Assembly: GCA_035651995.1 (NCBI GenBank)
Contig: DASRER010000038.1
Span: 1 to 64,000 of the forward strand
Source: Terriglobales bacterium
GTDB taxonomy: Bacteria > Acidobacteriota > Terriglobia > Terriglobales > Acidobacteriaceae
Length of the DNA: 64,000 nt
Direction of reading: 5' to 3'
The notes under the pieces were generated by a model that ran no database searches, was not told the DNA's origin, and worked only from the letters and a program-made list of their open reading frames with translations. The position numbers were made by a program, and so were the translations under genes. Below are positions 35,801-44,304 of the stretch, one piece after another. Position 1 is the stretch's first letter. Each line of letters starts with the position of its first letter.

Positions 35801-36208
35801 CGAGACCGTGTGCTGCAGGTCTGCGGACTCGGTCTGCAACAAACCTGCCTCGGCCGCAACGTTGAGCGTGGTCTTGGCGCGTCCCACGGCAAGCCGTACG
35901 TCCAGGTGGAGCCGCGCCCCGGTATTGAGCACGATGCCTTCGTAGTGCGCGGGCGCAAAACCGGGTGCTTCCACCACCACGCGATACTCTCCCGGTTTCA
36001 CGTTCGTAAAAGCGAAGGCGCCCTGGCCCGATGCCTGCGCCCGCCTCGCCGTGCCGGTCGAGAGCTCCGTCGCCGTGATGCTCGCGTCCCCGATCACGGC
36101 TCCGTCCGGGTCGGTGATGCGTCCCGTGAGGTCGGCGCCGGTGGACTGGCCGACGATCGCCCGGCTGAACACGAGCACCAGCGCACAAACCACAAGCTTT
36201 GGCTTCAT
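32879..36208 (-). CDS. TonB-dependent receptor-like outer-membrane protein (Oar type) with carboxypeptidase-regulatory N-domain
   Basis: 1109 aa. A signal peptide (KPKLVVCALVLVFSRAIVGQ) precedes a beta-sandwich (~23-105, GADLTGRITDPDGAVIGDASITATELSTG). A plug-like region follows (LPLNGRTFVQLATLAPGV, GRPRTNEYLFDGI, GRFNGGVVNLTTRSGSNAFHG), then a very long beta-barrel. This Oar-like architecture is highly expanded in Acidobacteria and is often linked to uptake of sugars or polymers. The C-terminus ends NDPRVIQFGIKLNY, with the aromatic last residue expected of barrels. No TonB box is evident. It has its own promoter upstream and no catabolic neighbour, so the substrate is unknown. Confidence 0.9.
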   Translation of the reverse strand: MKPKLVVCALVLVFSRAIVGQSTGADLTGRITDPDGAVIGDASITATELSTGTARRAQASGQGAFAFTNVKPGEYRVVVEAPGFAPAHYEGIVLNTGARLHLDVRLAVGRAKTTLNVAAEAGLLQTESADLQHTVSHDRIVGLPLNGRTFVQLATLAPGVALPPGTLLPRINGGRPRTNEYLFDGISALQPEPGQVAFFPVIDAIQEFNVQSSGVSAEFGRFNGGVVNLTTRSGSNAFHGTVFEFVRNEALNARNYFAPAGADKPVFRRNQYGAAIGGPIVRGRTFFFADYQGTRQAVGTVRISTVPTLLQRQGIFTEAISGKVPAIFDPATTKQVGTTFTRTAFANNTIPSNRIDPVAAALLNRFPLPTQAGTANNFTRVGNDDDHQHQFDVRFDHVIGDSHQLFGRYSYFHDIEQPVAPLPDGSGNITSGAIALTENGGQQFVAGYNHAFGRALLIELRFGYTRRTNRTRGATLDAPAAQSLKLPGLPSVAAFANALPVFSIGGVQQIGSPANAFADFKTDVTEIVDTATKQLGAHTLRFGLDFRWERLDVLQPPNPTGVFTFSQLFTDQPGVSGTGNALASFLLGQVQQFAIDLQGKVIRPRAHIQEYFMQDNWKATPRLTLNAGLRYTLNFPSTEADDQGAVFNFRTQKLDYLGKNGFSRSARELHWGNVGPRFGLAYMLTDKTVVRSGYGLVWIEQTGITTPFTTPQFPFLQTTSQRTLDNIVPAFVLSAGPTVTPLPLTPDAGLGQGVFGVNRELGSGYAQQWNAAVERELWRGSSLQVAYSGSHITHVGVPDVNINQLTPQQLAQGNSLLTRVANPFFGVVPRSSSIGDPTIPQGQLLKPFPAFTTVALYRNNTGSTVYHAGELRFQQRMAHGVSFLVSYTHSKLIDTASSVFNASVLTGPVANFPVADSFDSRRERDSSTGDMPNVTVASYTWDAPIGKGHRVAPAGIAGALLQGWQLSGIVTWQSGMPVAVTQATNFNAFAGYGVQRPNVVATPNLPPGQRGTGRWFNTAAFVAAPQFTLGNSSRNPIRGPAYRNGDIALIKHSRIKETADLEFRAEVFNLTNTPAFAQPNGVLGSAAFGTIVATVNDPRVIQFGIKLNY

Positions 36209-36252
36209 TCGATAGCTTTCCGTAAATTAGGCGTTCTGCACGAACGCGCGTA

Positions 36253-36281
36253 ATTATACGGATAATATCGATAATTGTGTA
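36253..36281 (-). promoter_or_regulatory. Sigma-70 promoter for the Oar-like receptor gene
   Basis: The minus strand reads TACACA, 17 bases, TATAAT (36253-36258 is the -10). The -10 is perfect and the -35 matches four of six. Transcription would start near 36246, 38 bases before the ATG at 36208. The surrounding 36209-36316 is strongly AT-rich compared with the genome. Confidence 0.6.
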
Positions 36282-36316
36282 TGTTTATACTTGTTTATAT
36301 TTTTTGTTTTGGATCG

Positions 36317-36793
36317 TCATCGCACTGGCCGCGGGCCGTCCGAGCGGCCCTTAAGCTCGCCAACGCTGACCGGCGCCATCTGCCGGATACGCTGCAGCCC
36401 GCTCGTCAGCAGCGGCAAATAGCGGTCGGGAGCGATCAGCCGCCGCTCCGTCAGCCGGATCACCGCGTAGGTGAACTTCTCCACGTCCCACGCGCGCATG
36501 CACACCATCGCCTGCTGTTCGATGGTGTTGCCGCGCTTGCTTTCGCTGACCGTGTAGTACTCGTCGTGGCGTTCGGCGTCTTCGCAGCCAAGCTGCAGCG
36601 TTATCGGGAGCTCAGCGACCTGCCGCGCACCGCGAAATAACTCGTCGAAAACGGCTTGCCGGCCCACTTTGTAGGCCAGCGTCATTTCCTCGCGCGACAC
36701 CGGCAACCCATCGGGATTTTCGATGCTTACCTGGCCCAGAGCGCTGCCGGCCCAGATCGTAGCAAGCAGAAAGAAGGCGAATTTGGTCTTCAT
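36317..36793 (-). CDS. Small secreted protein of unknown function
   Basis: 158 aa from ATG 36793. A clear signal peptide (KTKFAFFLLATIWAGSALGQ) is followed by a mixed alpha/beta domain with two cysteines (LQLGCEDAERHDEYYTV and AMVCMRAWDVEKFTYAVIRLTERRL), which could form a disulfide. I recognise no family. It lies between two receptor genes on the same strand, with AT-rich gaps on both sides, so it probably forms its own transcript. Confidence 0.65.
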   Translation of the reverse strand: MKTKFAFFLLATIWAGSALGQVSIENPDGLPVSREEMTLAYKVGRQAVFDELFRGARQVAELPITLQLGCEDAERHDEYYTVSESKRGNTIEQQAMVCMRAWDVEKFTYAVIRLTERRLIAPDRYLPLLTSGLQRIRQMAPVSVGELKGRSDGPRPVR

Positions 36794-36898
36794 CCACGAA
36801 TCATGCGGGACAACACGCAATTCGCCAAACGCAACTTTTGAATCGCTGGAATCTAACTTATGAATGGAGATTAACGAATCGTGAATGCGCGCCGCGCA

Positions 36899-39229
36899 TC
36901 ACCGGTTCCCGAAGCGCAACCGCACGCCGCCGCGCGCGATCACCGGCGGCCCGATGGTGCGCACCGGCGTGCGCGCCACGTCATAGCGCGCGTCGAAGAT
37001 GTTCTCCACCGCCGCGAACAACTCCGCGTTGCGATGCACCGGACAGGAGACGAACGCATCGAGCGTGAAGAAGCTGTTCAGAGGAAACTGATTGCGATCG
37101 TCGTCGAACTGCCGCCCGGCCCAGCGCCCCTGCACCGCCGCCGCCGGACGATGCGGCGCCGAGTAGCGCGCCGAAAACGTGAACTGGTGTCGCGGCGCCT
37201 GCGGAACGTCCAGCCCTTGCAGGCTGCGGTCGGCGGCAAAGCTCACCACCTCCGCATTCGCGTATTCGTAACCGGCGAAGAGCTGGATGCGCCGCAGCAC
37301 CGTCGCCTGCGCATCCACGTCCAGACCCCGCGACCGCGTGCTGCCCAGGTTCTGCCGCTGCCGCGTGATCAGCGCGGGCGTCGATGAGAGCGTTACGCTC
37401 GCGATCGGCTGGTCCACCTCCGCCCAGAAGAAGACGCTCCGCAGCGTCAGACCCCCTGCATCGATCGCCACGCCGCCTTCCCCGCCGGTCAGCGTCTCCG
37501 CGCGCAGGTTCTCGTTCGCGTTGGTCACCACGTTGCCCACGCGGAATGAGCGGTAAAGCTCGTTCAACGTCGGCGCGCGAAAGGCGGTGTATCCGCTCGC
37601 CAGCGCCGACACGGCGCTGTTCACGCGGTAGACCAGGCCGGCGCGCGGACTGAAGGCATCTTCGCTGCGATCGGCAAATGGCGTGATCGCGAACGCGCGC
37701 GCGCCGGCGCCGGCCAATGGCCGCGCGCGGCGCAGCGCGTCAGTGTTGCTCCAATGGTCGTAGCGGCTGCTCAGGTTCAGCGTAAGCCGCGGCGCCGCGT
37801 GCCAAAGGTCGCCGACAAAAAGCCCGGCGTACCGTTGGCGGCCGCCGCCGTCGCTCTCCGACGTTGCCACGCCCGCCGGCGAGTAACCCAGCTCATCGCT
37901 GTGCCCGCGGACGTCGCGTCCCTCAAAGCCTGCCACCAGCGTGTGCGGTCCGGCCGCGCGCCACCATTGCAGCGAAAGCCCCGCCTGCTGCGCCGGCGCC
38001 TGCTGCGTCCGGGTGAGCGCCTCCGAGTTGCGGTCCGTGGCCACCGACGTGAAGCTCTGGCTGAAGTTTTCGCCCATTCCGAATACCCGCAGCGCCAAGC
38101 TGCCGGCGCTGGGTGTGTCCGCCTGTCCGCCAACCACGAAGTCTCCGATGCCCGCCGAATTCGCCTGCAGCGGCGTGCCGTTGTGGCGTGCATCGCGGAA
38201 CAGCGAACCGCGCGCAAAGATGCTGGCCGTCTGTCCAAACCTCCGCTCGGCGCCCACCTCGAGCGACCGATGCTGCGAGTTGGCGGGCGTATCCACCCGC
38301 CCGCGGCTCGCGGGCTCGACAACAACGTAGCCGTCAGTTGTGAACGCTTCGCCGGCGATGCTCCCGGCCCACGGACCGGCCTTTCCGCTCGCGCGCGCCG
38401 AGACTTCAGCCTGGTTTTGCGAGCCGAAATCGGCCGTCAGTGACAACGTATTCTCACGTGCCGGCGGCCGCGCAATGCTCACCACTCCCGCCAGCGCGTC
38501 GGCGCCGTAGAGCGCGGAGGCGCCGCCGCGCACCACCTCCACCCGCCCGATGTCCTCGAACGGCACGCGGTCCCAGTACACCCAGCCGCCGAACGGATCG
38601 TTCAGCGGCACGCCGTCCACCAGCGTCACCGCGCGGCTGGCGCCGCTGCTGCCCACCCCGCGCAGCGACGCTCCCAGCGTAGTGGGATTGGCAAAGCGGC
38701 TGCCGCTGCGCCGGAACAGCGAAAAGCCGGGCACCAGGCGCAGCGCGTCGTCCAATGCGGGCGCGGCCCGCGTGCGCAGATCGTCGCCTGCGACGATGAT
38801 CACGCTCGCCGGCGCATCGCTCAGCGGAATGCCGGCGCGCGTGGCGGAAACGGTAATCTCCTGCTGCGCGCCCGCCGGCGTCAGTTTCACCTCAACGCGC
38901 GCATTCGACGCCTCCCAGTGCCGCCGCATTTCACGGAACCCTGGCGCGCGCACAATCAGCTCCGCCGAAGGCGCAGCCACGCCATCAATCTCGAAGCCGC
39001 CGTCACTGCCGCTGGTGGTGCTCACGGCGGGCAAACCCGGCACATCGAGCTCGATCTGCGCATTGCGCACCGCGGCGCCGGAGCCGTCGGTTACGCGGCC
39101 CTGCAGACGGAATGGCGCTGATGCGCCGGCGCGCGCCGCCGGGCTGACGGCGATCAGGACCGCCAGCGCCAGCCAGGAGCTTCGCTTCGCGTAGCCGGAG
39201 GGCGACGAGCTCGGCGGGAGCAAACGCAC
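36899..39229 (-). CDS. TonB-dependent receptor with carboxypeptidase-regulatory domain
   Basis: 776 aa from GTG. A signal sequence (WLALAVLIAVSPAARA) is followed by a beta-sandwich (~38-115), a plug (ISVSATRAGIPLSDAPASVIIVAGDDL, LRGVGSSGASRAVTLVDGVPLNDPFGGWVYWDRVPFEDIGRVEVVRGGASALYGADALAGVVSI), and a 22-strand-type barrel ending in GGVRLRFGNR. This is the vitamin-B12/siderophore receptor class rather than the Oar class. It lies 27 bases behind the cytidylate-kinase-like gene at the end of the tolC/emrAB-like run. No cobalamin riboswitch or Fur box was seen, and the short gap leaves no room for one. Ligand unknown. Confidence 0.92.
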   Translation of the reverse strand: MRLLPPSSSPSGYAKRSSWLALAVLIAVSPAARAGASAPFRLQGRVTDGSGAAVRNAQIELDVPGLPAVSTTSGSDGGFEIDGVAAPSAELIVRAPGFREMRRHWEASNARVEVKLTPAGAQQEITVSATRAGIPLSDAPASVIIVAGDDLRTRAAPALDDALRLVPGFSLFRRSGSRFANPTTLGASLRGVGSSGASRAVTLVDGVPLNDPFGGWVYWDRVPFEDIGRVEVVRGGASALYGADALAGVVSIARPPARENTLSLTADFGSQNQAEVSARASGKAGPWAGSIAGEAFTTDGYVVVEPASRGRVDTPANSQHRSLEVGAERRFGQTASIFARGSLFRDARHNGTPLQANSAGIGDFVVGGQADTPSAGSLALRVFGMGENFSQSFTSVATDRNSEALTRTQQAPAQQAGLSLQWWRAAGPHTLVAGFEGRDVRGHSDELGYSPAGVATSESDGGGRQRYAGLFVGDLWHAAPRLTLNLSSRYDHWSNTDALRRARPLAGAGARAFAITPFADRSEDAFSPRAGLVYRVNSAVSALASGYTAFRAPTLNELYRSFRVGNVVTNANENLRAETLTGGEGGVAIDAGGLTLRSVFFWAEVDQPIASVTLSSTPALITRQRQNLGSTRSRGLDVDAQATVLRRIQLFAGYEYANAEVVSFAADRSLQGLDVPQAPRHQFTFSARYSAPHRPAAAVQGRWAGRQFDDDRNQFPLNSFFTLDAFVSCPVHRNAELFAAVENIFDARYDVARTPVRTIGPPVIARGGVRLRFGNR

Positions 39230-39256
39230 AATTTCGAATCTAGCAGACCGGCGCGC

Positions 39257-39889
39257 TCAGCGGGCCACCCCTGCAGCGCGATCCACCGTGGCCATCGAGT
39301 TCAGGATGGTTTCCACTACTAGCTCGTCGCCCATGGAAGTGTTGATCATCAGGTGATAGAGGTGGCGATTCGGCCAGTCCTTGCCGAAATACTTCTTGAT
39401 GAACGCCGCGCGCTCCTGGTCCACCGTGTCCACCAGTTCTTCGGCTGCTTCCTGCGACTGGCCGCTCTCCATCAGACGGCGGACCTTGTACTCGCGCGGC
39501 GCAAAGAGAAACACGTGGAACGCGTCGCTGCGGTCGCGAAGGAAGTAGGGCGCGCCACGTCCCACGATGACGCATTCTCCGTGCTTGGCCGCGTTCTCGA
39601 TCACCTGCTGCACCATCGCCACCATGCAGTCGGTGTCGAAAGCGCCGGGATCGCTCAGCGGCAGGCTGCGCTCGTAGCTGCCGCGCCAGAACGTCTTCGC
39701 CAGCCGGTACACCAGCGGATCCAGTCGTTCATCGCACCGCTTCGCCGCGGAAATATCCACGTGCGCGATCTTGGCGATCTCGTCGGTCAGCGACTGGTCC
39801 CACAGCTTCCATCCCAGCCGCTTGGCCAGCTTTTCGGCGATGACGGGAGTCCCGCACCCGTATTCGCGTTCGATGGTGATGATGCGCAT
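39257..39889 (-). CDS. Cytidylate kinase-like family protein
   Basis: 210 aa from ATG 39889. The N-terminus IITIEREYGCGTPVIAEKLAKRLGWKLWDQSLTDEIAK resembles the nucleotide-binding start of the cytidylate-kinase-like family, though the loop is REYGCGTPV rather than a classic GxxGxGKS. A later RGAPYFLRDRSDAFHVFLFAPREYKVRRLM matches the family's second conserved block. Role unknown; such proteins often stand apart from true Cmk. It sits inside an apparent efflux operon, 17 bases after the MFS gene and 27 before a TonB receptor. Confidence 0.8.
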   Translation of the reverse strand: MRIITIEREYGCGTPVIAEKLAKRLGWKLWDQSLTDEIAKIAHVDISAAKRCDERLDPLVYRLAKTFWRGSYERSLPLSDPGAFDTDCMVAMVQQVIENAAKHGECVIVGRGAPYFLRDRSDAFHVFLFAPREYKVRRLMESGQSQEAAEELVDTVDQERAAFIKKYFGKDWPNRHLYHLMINTSMGDELVVETILNSMATVDRAAGVAR

Positions 39890-39906
39890 TCGCCCAGTTC
39901 TCTGGA

Positions 39907-41490
39907 TCAGTGGGCCACCACCGCGCCCGGCCGTGCTTTCTTCATGGTGAAGACCAGCGGCGCCATGGCCAGCGTAACCACGCCCAGCAGCCAGAAGTTG
40001 TCCACGTAGGCAAGCATGGCTGCCTGGCGGTCCACCACGTTCCCGATCAAACTATACGCCTGCCGCATGGCCTCGTGCGGACTGGCGCCGCGCTGCATCA
40101 GCGTGCTCACCGTGCCGGCCAGGAAGCTGCGGAACTGCGGGTTCGTCTCGTTCAATTGGGTGGCGAGCACGCTGTGGTGATATTGCGCCCGCCTCTCCAG
40201 CATGGTCGTGACAAACGAGATCCCCACACTGCTGCCGATGTTGCGCGCCAGGTTCATCAGGCCAGACGCCGCGTTGTTCTTTCCCGGCGGCAGATACGTA
40301 TAGGCCGCGGTGTTGATGGGCACGAACAGAAACGCAAGCCCCGCCGCCTGCAGGACGCGCGCCAGCACTACGGTTCGAAAATCAATGTTGAGGTTGAACG
40401 TGGTCATGTGGAACAGCGACAGCGCCAGCGTGATCAGGCCGAACATCAACAGGTAGCGCGCGTCGTAGCGCCCCAGCAGAAACCCAACCAGCGGAAGCAG
40501 CAGCATGATCGTGAATCCGCCCGGCGAAAGCGCCATGCCGGCCAGCTCGGCGGGATAGCCGAGCAGCGTCTGCGCCATCAGCGGCAGCAGCAGCGTGCTT
40601 CCCAGCAGCGTGAATCCCAGCATGAAAAACATGATGTTGGCGCTGGTAAACGTCCGGTCGCGGAACAGGTGCAGGTCTACGATCGGGTCCTTGTGCCGCC
40701 ACTCCCACCACACCGCGACCGCCAGCGCCACAACGAACGTAATCGTGAGCGAAACGATGAACCGCGATTGGAACCAGTCTTCGCGCTGGCCCTTGTCCAG
40801 CACGACCTGCAGCGCGCCCAGCCCGATCGCGATCAGGCTCAACCCGACGTAGTCCACCGTGGTGCGCTTCGACAGCCTCCGGCGCATCTTCAGATAGGGC
40901 GGGTCCTCCACCAGCAGCGACGTCAGCAGCAGCGAAATGATTCCGACCGGAATGTTGATGAAGAAAATCCAGCGCCAGCTGTAGTTGTCGGTGATCCAGC
41001 CGCCCAGCGTCGGCCCCAGCGCCGGCGCGGTCACCACCGCCACGCCGTAGATCGCAAACGCCATGCCGCGCTTGGCGGGCGGAAATGTGTCCGCCAGGAT
41101 GGCCTGCTCGCTGGGCTGCAATCCGCCGCCGCCCATCCCCTGCATAACGCGGAATAGGATCAGCGTGCCCAGGTTCGGCGCCAACCCGCACAAAAACGAG
41201 CTCACCGTGAACAGCGCCACGCAGCCCATGTAAAAGCGCTTGCGGCCCAGGACGTTGCTGAACCATCCGCTGAGGGGCAGCACGATGGCATTCGACACAA
41301 GATACGACGTGAGCACCCACGTGCTCTCGTCCTGTCCGGCCGAGAGGCTGCCGGCAATGTGCGGCAGGGCCACGTTGGCGATGCTCGTATCGAGCACCTC
41401 CATAAACGTGGCCAGCGTGACCGCCAGCGCAATGATCCAGGGATTGTGCCCCGGCCGCCACTCTTCCATGGGCGTTGCGGCTGCGCTCAC
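39907..41490 (-). CDS. DHA2-family MFS multidrug efflux transporter (EmrB/QacA-like)
   Basis: 527 aa with about 14 helices. Family motifs include [23 protein letters not shown] (motif D1), [15 protein letters not shown] (motif A) and [32 protein letters not shown]-like motif C ([16 protein letters not shown]). It would export hydrophobic drugs with the adaptor encoded upstream, whose stop overlaps its start by four bases. Together with the TolC-like protein this makes a tripartite Emr-type pump. Substrate unknown. Confidence 0.94.
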   Translation of the reverse strand: [527 protein letters not shown]

Positions 41491-42764
41491 TGTACCTTCA
41501 CCTTGGGGATCACCGACATGCCGGGCCGCAGCTGGTGGTCGCTGTTTTCCCCCGGATCGAGCGTGATCTTCACCGGAATGCGCTGCACCACCTTCACGTA
41601 GTTTCCGGTGGCGTTCTCCGGCGGCAGCAGGCTGAACCTGGCGCCGCTGGCGCCTGCGATGCTGAGCACATGCCCTTTGTACTCGCGGCCGTTGGCGTCA
41701 ACCTTGATGCTCGCCCGCTGCCCGCTGCGCATGTTCTTTAGCTGCGTCTCTTTGAAGTTCGCCGTCACCCAGACGTCGTCGAGCGGGATCACGTCCATCA
41801 GCGCCTGCCCGGGCTGGACGTTTTCTCCCAGCTCCACGTTCTTGCGCCCCACCACGCCGTTCACGGGTGCGCGCACCGTGGTGTATTGCAGGTTCAGCTC
41901 TGCCTGCGCCAGCTCGGCGCGCCGCCGCTGCACCGCGGCGATCGCTGACTCGGCCTTCGCCTGTGTCGCCGAAACCTGCTGCGGCGCCGTCTTGGCTGCG
42001 CGCAGGTTCGCCTCCGCCTGGATCGTCTTGCTGCGTGCCTGCGCCACTGTCTGCTGCGCTGAGGCGGCCAGGGCGCGCGCCGCATCCACCGCCGCCGCGG
42101 TTGCCGCCGCGGTGGTCGCAGCCTGGTCGTACTGTTGCTGCGAAATCTCCTGCTTTTCCACTAGCGCACGGTAGCGCTTCACGTCGTCCTGCGCCCTCGC
42201 GTTGTTCGCTTCCGCCTGGCGAAGCGTGGCGGTCGCCGCCTGCTGCTGCCCCTCCGCCCACGCAACCCCGGCCTGTGCGTTCAGCACGTCTGCCTCCGCA
42301 GCGCTCAACCCGCTGCTCGTGCTGACCGAAGTGATCGGCACGTTCACGTGCGCGGCCCGTGCTGCGGCTTCGGCATCGGCCAGCTCGGCGCGCGCCCGGT
42401 CCACCGCCACCTGGTAGTCGCGCGGGTCGATCTGCACCAGCAGCGTTCCCGCCTCCACGTACTGGTTGTCGTCCACGTTCACCTTGATCACGTAGCCGCC
42501 CACGCGCGGGCTGATGGTGTTCAGGTGGCCGTCCACCTGCGCGTCGTCCGTTGACTCGTACGACGCAAAGTAGCGCCACAGCAGCACCGTGCCCGCGACT
42601 ACGAGGATGAGCGCCAGCGGCGTCACCACCCGCATCGCCGGGTGCTTCTGAAAAAACGACCGCCGGCGATCGCTCAGGGTGATGCGCTCGCCTGGCTCCG
42701 CCGCCGGCGCAGCTTCACGCTCCGGCATTTCCTGCTTCGGTTCGACTTCCACTGGATTCGCCAT
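41487..42764 (-). CDS. HlyD/EmrA-family membrane fusion protein
   Basis: 425 aa. A cytoplasmic N-terminus is followed by one helix (VTPLALILVVAGTVLLWRYFAS), then the biotinyl-lipoyl half-motif (DAQVDGHLNTISPRVGGYVIKVNVDDNQYVEAGTLLVQIDPRDYQVAVDRA). A long coiled-coil hairpin (~130-300, Ala/Gln-rich) and the second half (YTTVRAPVNGVVGRKNVELGENVQPGQALMDVIPLDDVWVTANFKE) complete the fold. It is the periplasmic adaptor between the MFS pump and the TolC-like channel, and lies 5 bases after the tolC-like gene. Confidence 0.94.
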   Translation of the reverse strand: MANPVEVEPKQEMPEREAAPAAEPGERITLSDRRRSFFQKHPAMRVVTPLALILVVAGTVLLWRYFASYESTDDAQVDGHLNTISPRVGGYVIKVNVDDNQYVEAGTLLVQIDPRDYQVAVDRARAELADAEAAARAAHVNVPITSVSTSSGLSAAEADVLNAQAGVAWAEGQQQAATATLRQAEANNARAQDDVKRYRALVEKQEISQQQYDQAATTAAATAAAVDAARALAASAQQTVAQARSKTIQAEANLRAAKTAPQQVSATQAKAESAIAAVQRRRAELAQAELNLQYTTVRAPVNGVVGRKNVELGENVQPGQALMDVIPLDDVWVTANFKETQLKNMRSGQRASIKVDANGREYKGHVLSIAGASGARFSLLPPENATGNYVKVVQRIPVKITLDPGENSDHQLRPGMSVIPKVKVQ

Positions 42765-42769
42765 ATTGA

Positions 42770-44224
42770 TTACTTTCCAAGATATTGGCGTACGCCCTGC
42801 TCGGCGATGCCCACCGCGCGCGCCAGCGAGAGCTTGGCCACATTGTGCGCGTACACACTGCTGATGTACGACTCGTTGGCCGCCGCGAGCGACTGCTGCG
42901 CCTGAATGACCTCAATGTTGTTGGTCACGCCCGCCGCGAAGCGGTCCTGCGCCTGGGCGAGCGCCTGGGTCGCCAGGTCCACCGAACTGCGTGCGACCTC
43001 CACCTGGTCGGATGCGGCTTTCAGATCAAGGAATGCGGTGCGCACCTCGAAATCGATGCGGCCGCGCAGGTCTTCCAGCTCCGACCGGCGTCGCTGCAGC
43101 AGTGAATCGGCCTGCAGCACGTCGCCGTGCACCTTGCCGCCCTGAAAGATCGGCACCTTGAGCGTGCCGGTCACGTGGAAGGTGCCGTGCGAGTTGCCGG
43201 GCGTGACGCCAATGTCGCCGTAATCCGCATCGATCGAGATCGAGGGAAGATATTCGGCCGAAGCGCCCCGTCGGGCCCACTCGGCCGAGCGCAGCAGCGC
43301 CGCGGCGCTCTGAAAATCCTGACGTGTGGAATAAGCACGAGACAACGCGCTTTCCAGCGTGATGTCGGTCAGCGGCGTGTATGGCGCCTTCTCGGTCAGG
43401 CCGAACTGCTGTCCGGCGGGCAGGCCGATGGTGCGCGCCAGCGCCAGCTTCTGCTTGGCAAACGTGTTTTCCGCTACGATCAGCTGCTGTTGCAGGCTTT
43501 GCAGCTCCACCCGCGCCCGCAGCACGTCAATCGCGGGCGACAGGCCCGCCCGCTGCTGGTCAACCGCGCGGTCGTAGAGGCTCTGTGCGGTCTGCACCTG
43601 CGCCCGCGCAGTGTCAATGCGCGCGCCGTCAGCCAGCGCCTGCAGGTACGTGGCCCCCACGGCCAGCACCACCAGCTCGCGCGCGTCGCGGAAGGAAAGC
43701 TCCGCCGCTCTCTGGCTGTGACCGGCGGCACGCCAGTTGTGAAACGATTTCAGCGCTAGGTCCTCCGAGAGGTTGGCGCGCACGTCGAAGTAGTTGAACG
43801 GCCCAACGATCGGGTTGAGGCCGGGAAAATTCGCCGGGTTAAAACCCAGGGCTTGCAGGTTGATCTGATTCACGCTTTCGGCGGTTGTCACATTGAGCTG
43901 CGGCAGCAGCTCCGAAAGTTTTCGCCATACCTCGCCGCGTGCGTTCACCATGGACTGCGAAGCGAACAGCAGCCCGAGGTTCTGGCGGATTCCCCGATCG
44001 ATCGCCTCCTTCAGGGACAACGGCATCACTTCACCGCTGGCCTTTCCGGTGGGCACGCTGCCCTGAAACGGGTTCTGGCTGGCGTTGAGGTTCAGGTTCA
44101 GTGTGGGCGCGGAGGGCAGCTGCACGCCCCCGGCGTGCTCGTCACTGCTCCTTTGGCCGGCGGCCGTCGCTGTCAGCACGACGGCCACTGCGGCCAGCAC
44201 AGCGCTTGGCGCTTTCGCGTTCAA
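42770..44224 (-). CDS. TolC-family outer-membrane efflux protein
   Basis: 484 aa from a TTG start at 44224, chosen because AGGAGG lies 7 bases upstream and a signal peptide follows immediately (KAPSAVLAAVAVVLTATAAG). Two OEP repeats are visible: LSLKEAIDRGIRQNLGLLFASQSMVNARGEVWRKLSELLPQL in the first half and LESALSRAYSTRQDFQSAAALLRSAEWARRGASAEYLPSISIDADYGDIG in the second, with ELEDLRGRIDFEVRTAFLDLKAASDQVEVARSSVDLATQALAQAQDRFAAGVTNNIEVIQAQ near the end. It is the first gene of the efflux operon, 80 bases after dps. Confidence 0.92.
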   Translation of the reverse strand: MNAKAPSAVLAAVAVVLTATAAGQRSSDEHAGGVQLPSAPTLNLNLNASQNPFQGSVPTGKASGEVMPLSLKEAIDRGIRQNLGLLFASQSMVNARGEVWRKLSELLPQLNVTTAESVNQINLQALGFNPANFPGLNPIVGPFNYFDVRANLSEDLALKSFHNWRAAGHSQRAAELSFRDARELVVLAVGATYLQALADGARIDTARAQVQTAQSLYDRAVDQQRAGLSPAIDVLRARVELQSLQQQLIVAENTFAKQKLALARTIGLPAGQQFGLTEKAPYTPLTDITLESALSRAYSTRQDFQSAAALLRSAEWARRGASAEYLPSISIDADYGDIGVTPGNSHGTFHVTGTLKVPIFQGGKVHGDVLQADSLLQRRRSELEDLRGRIDFEVRTAFLDLKAASDQVEVARSSVDLATQALAQAQDRFAAGVTNNIEVIQAQQSLAAANESYISSVYAHNVAKLSLARAVGIAEQGVRQYLGK

Positions 44225-44304
44225 AGCAGCTCCTCCTGACAATGGGATTCCCGCGGGCCTGTAGTTCGGAACTCCTCCGGCAGGCGCGAAGAGTTGCCAC
44301 CAGC

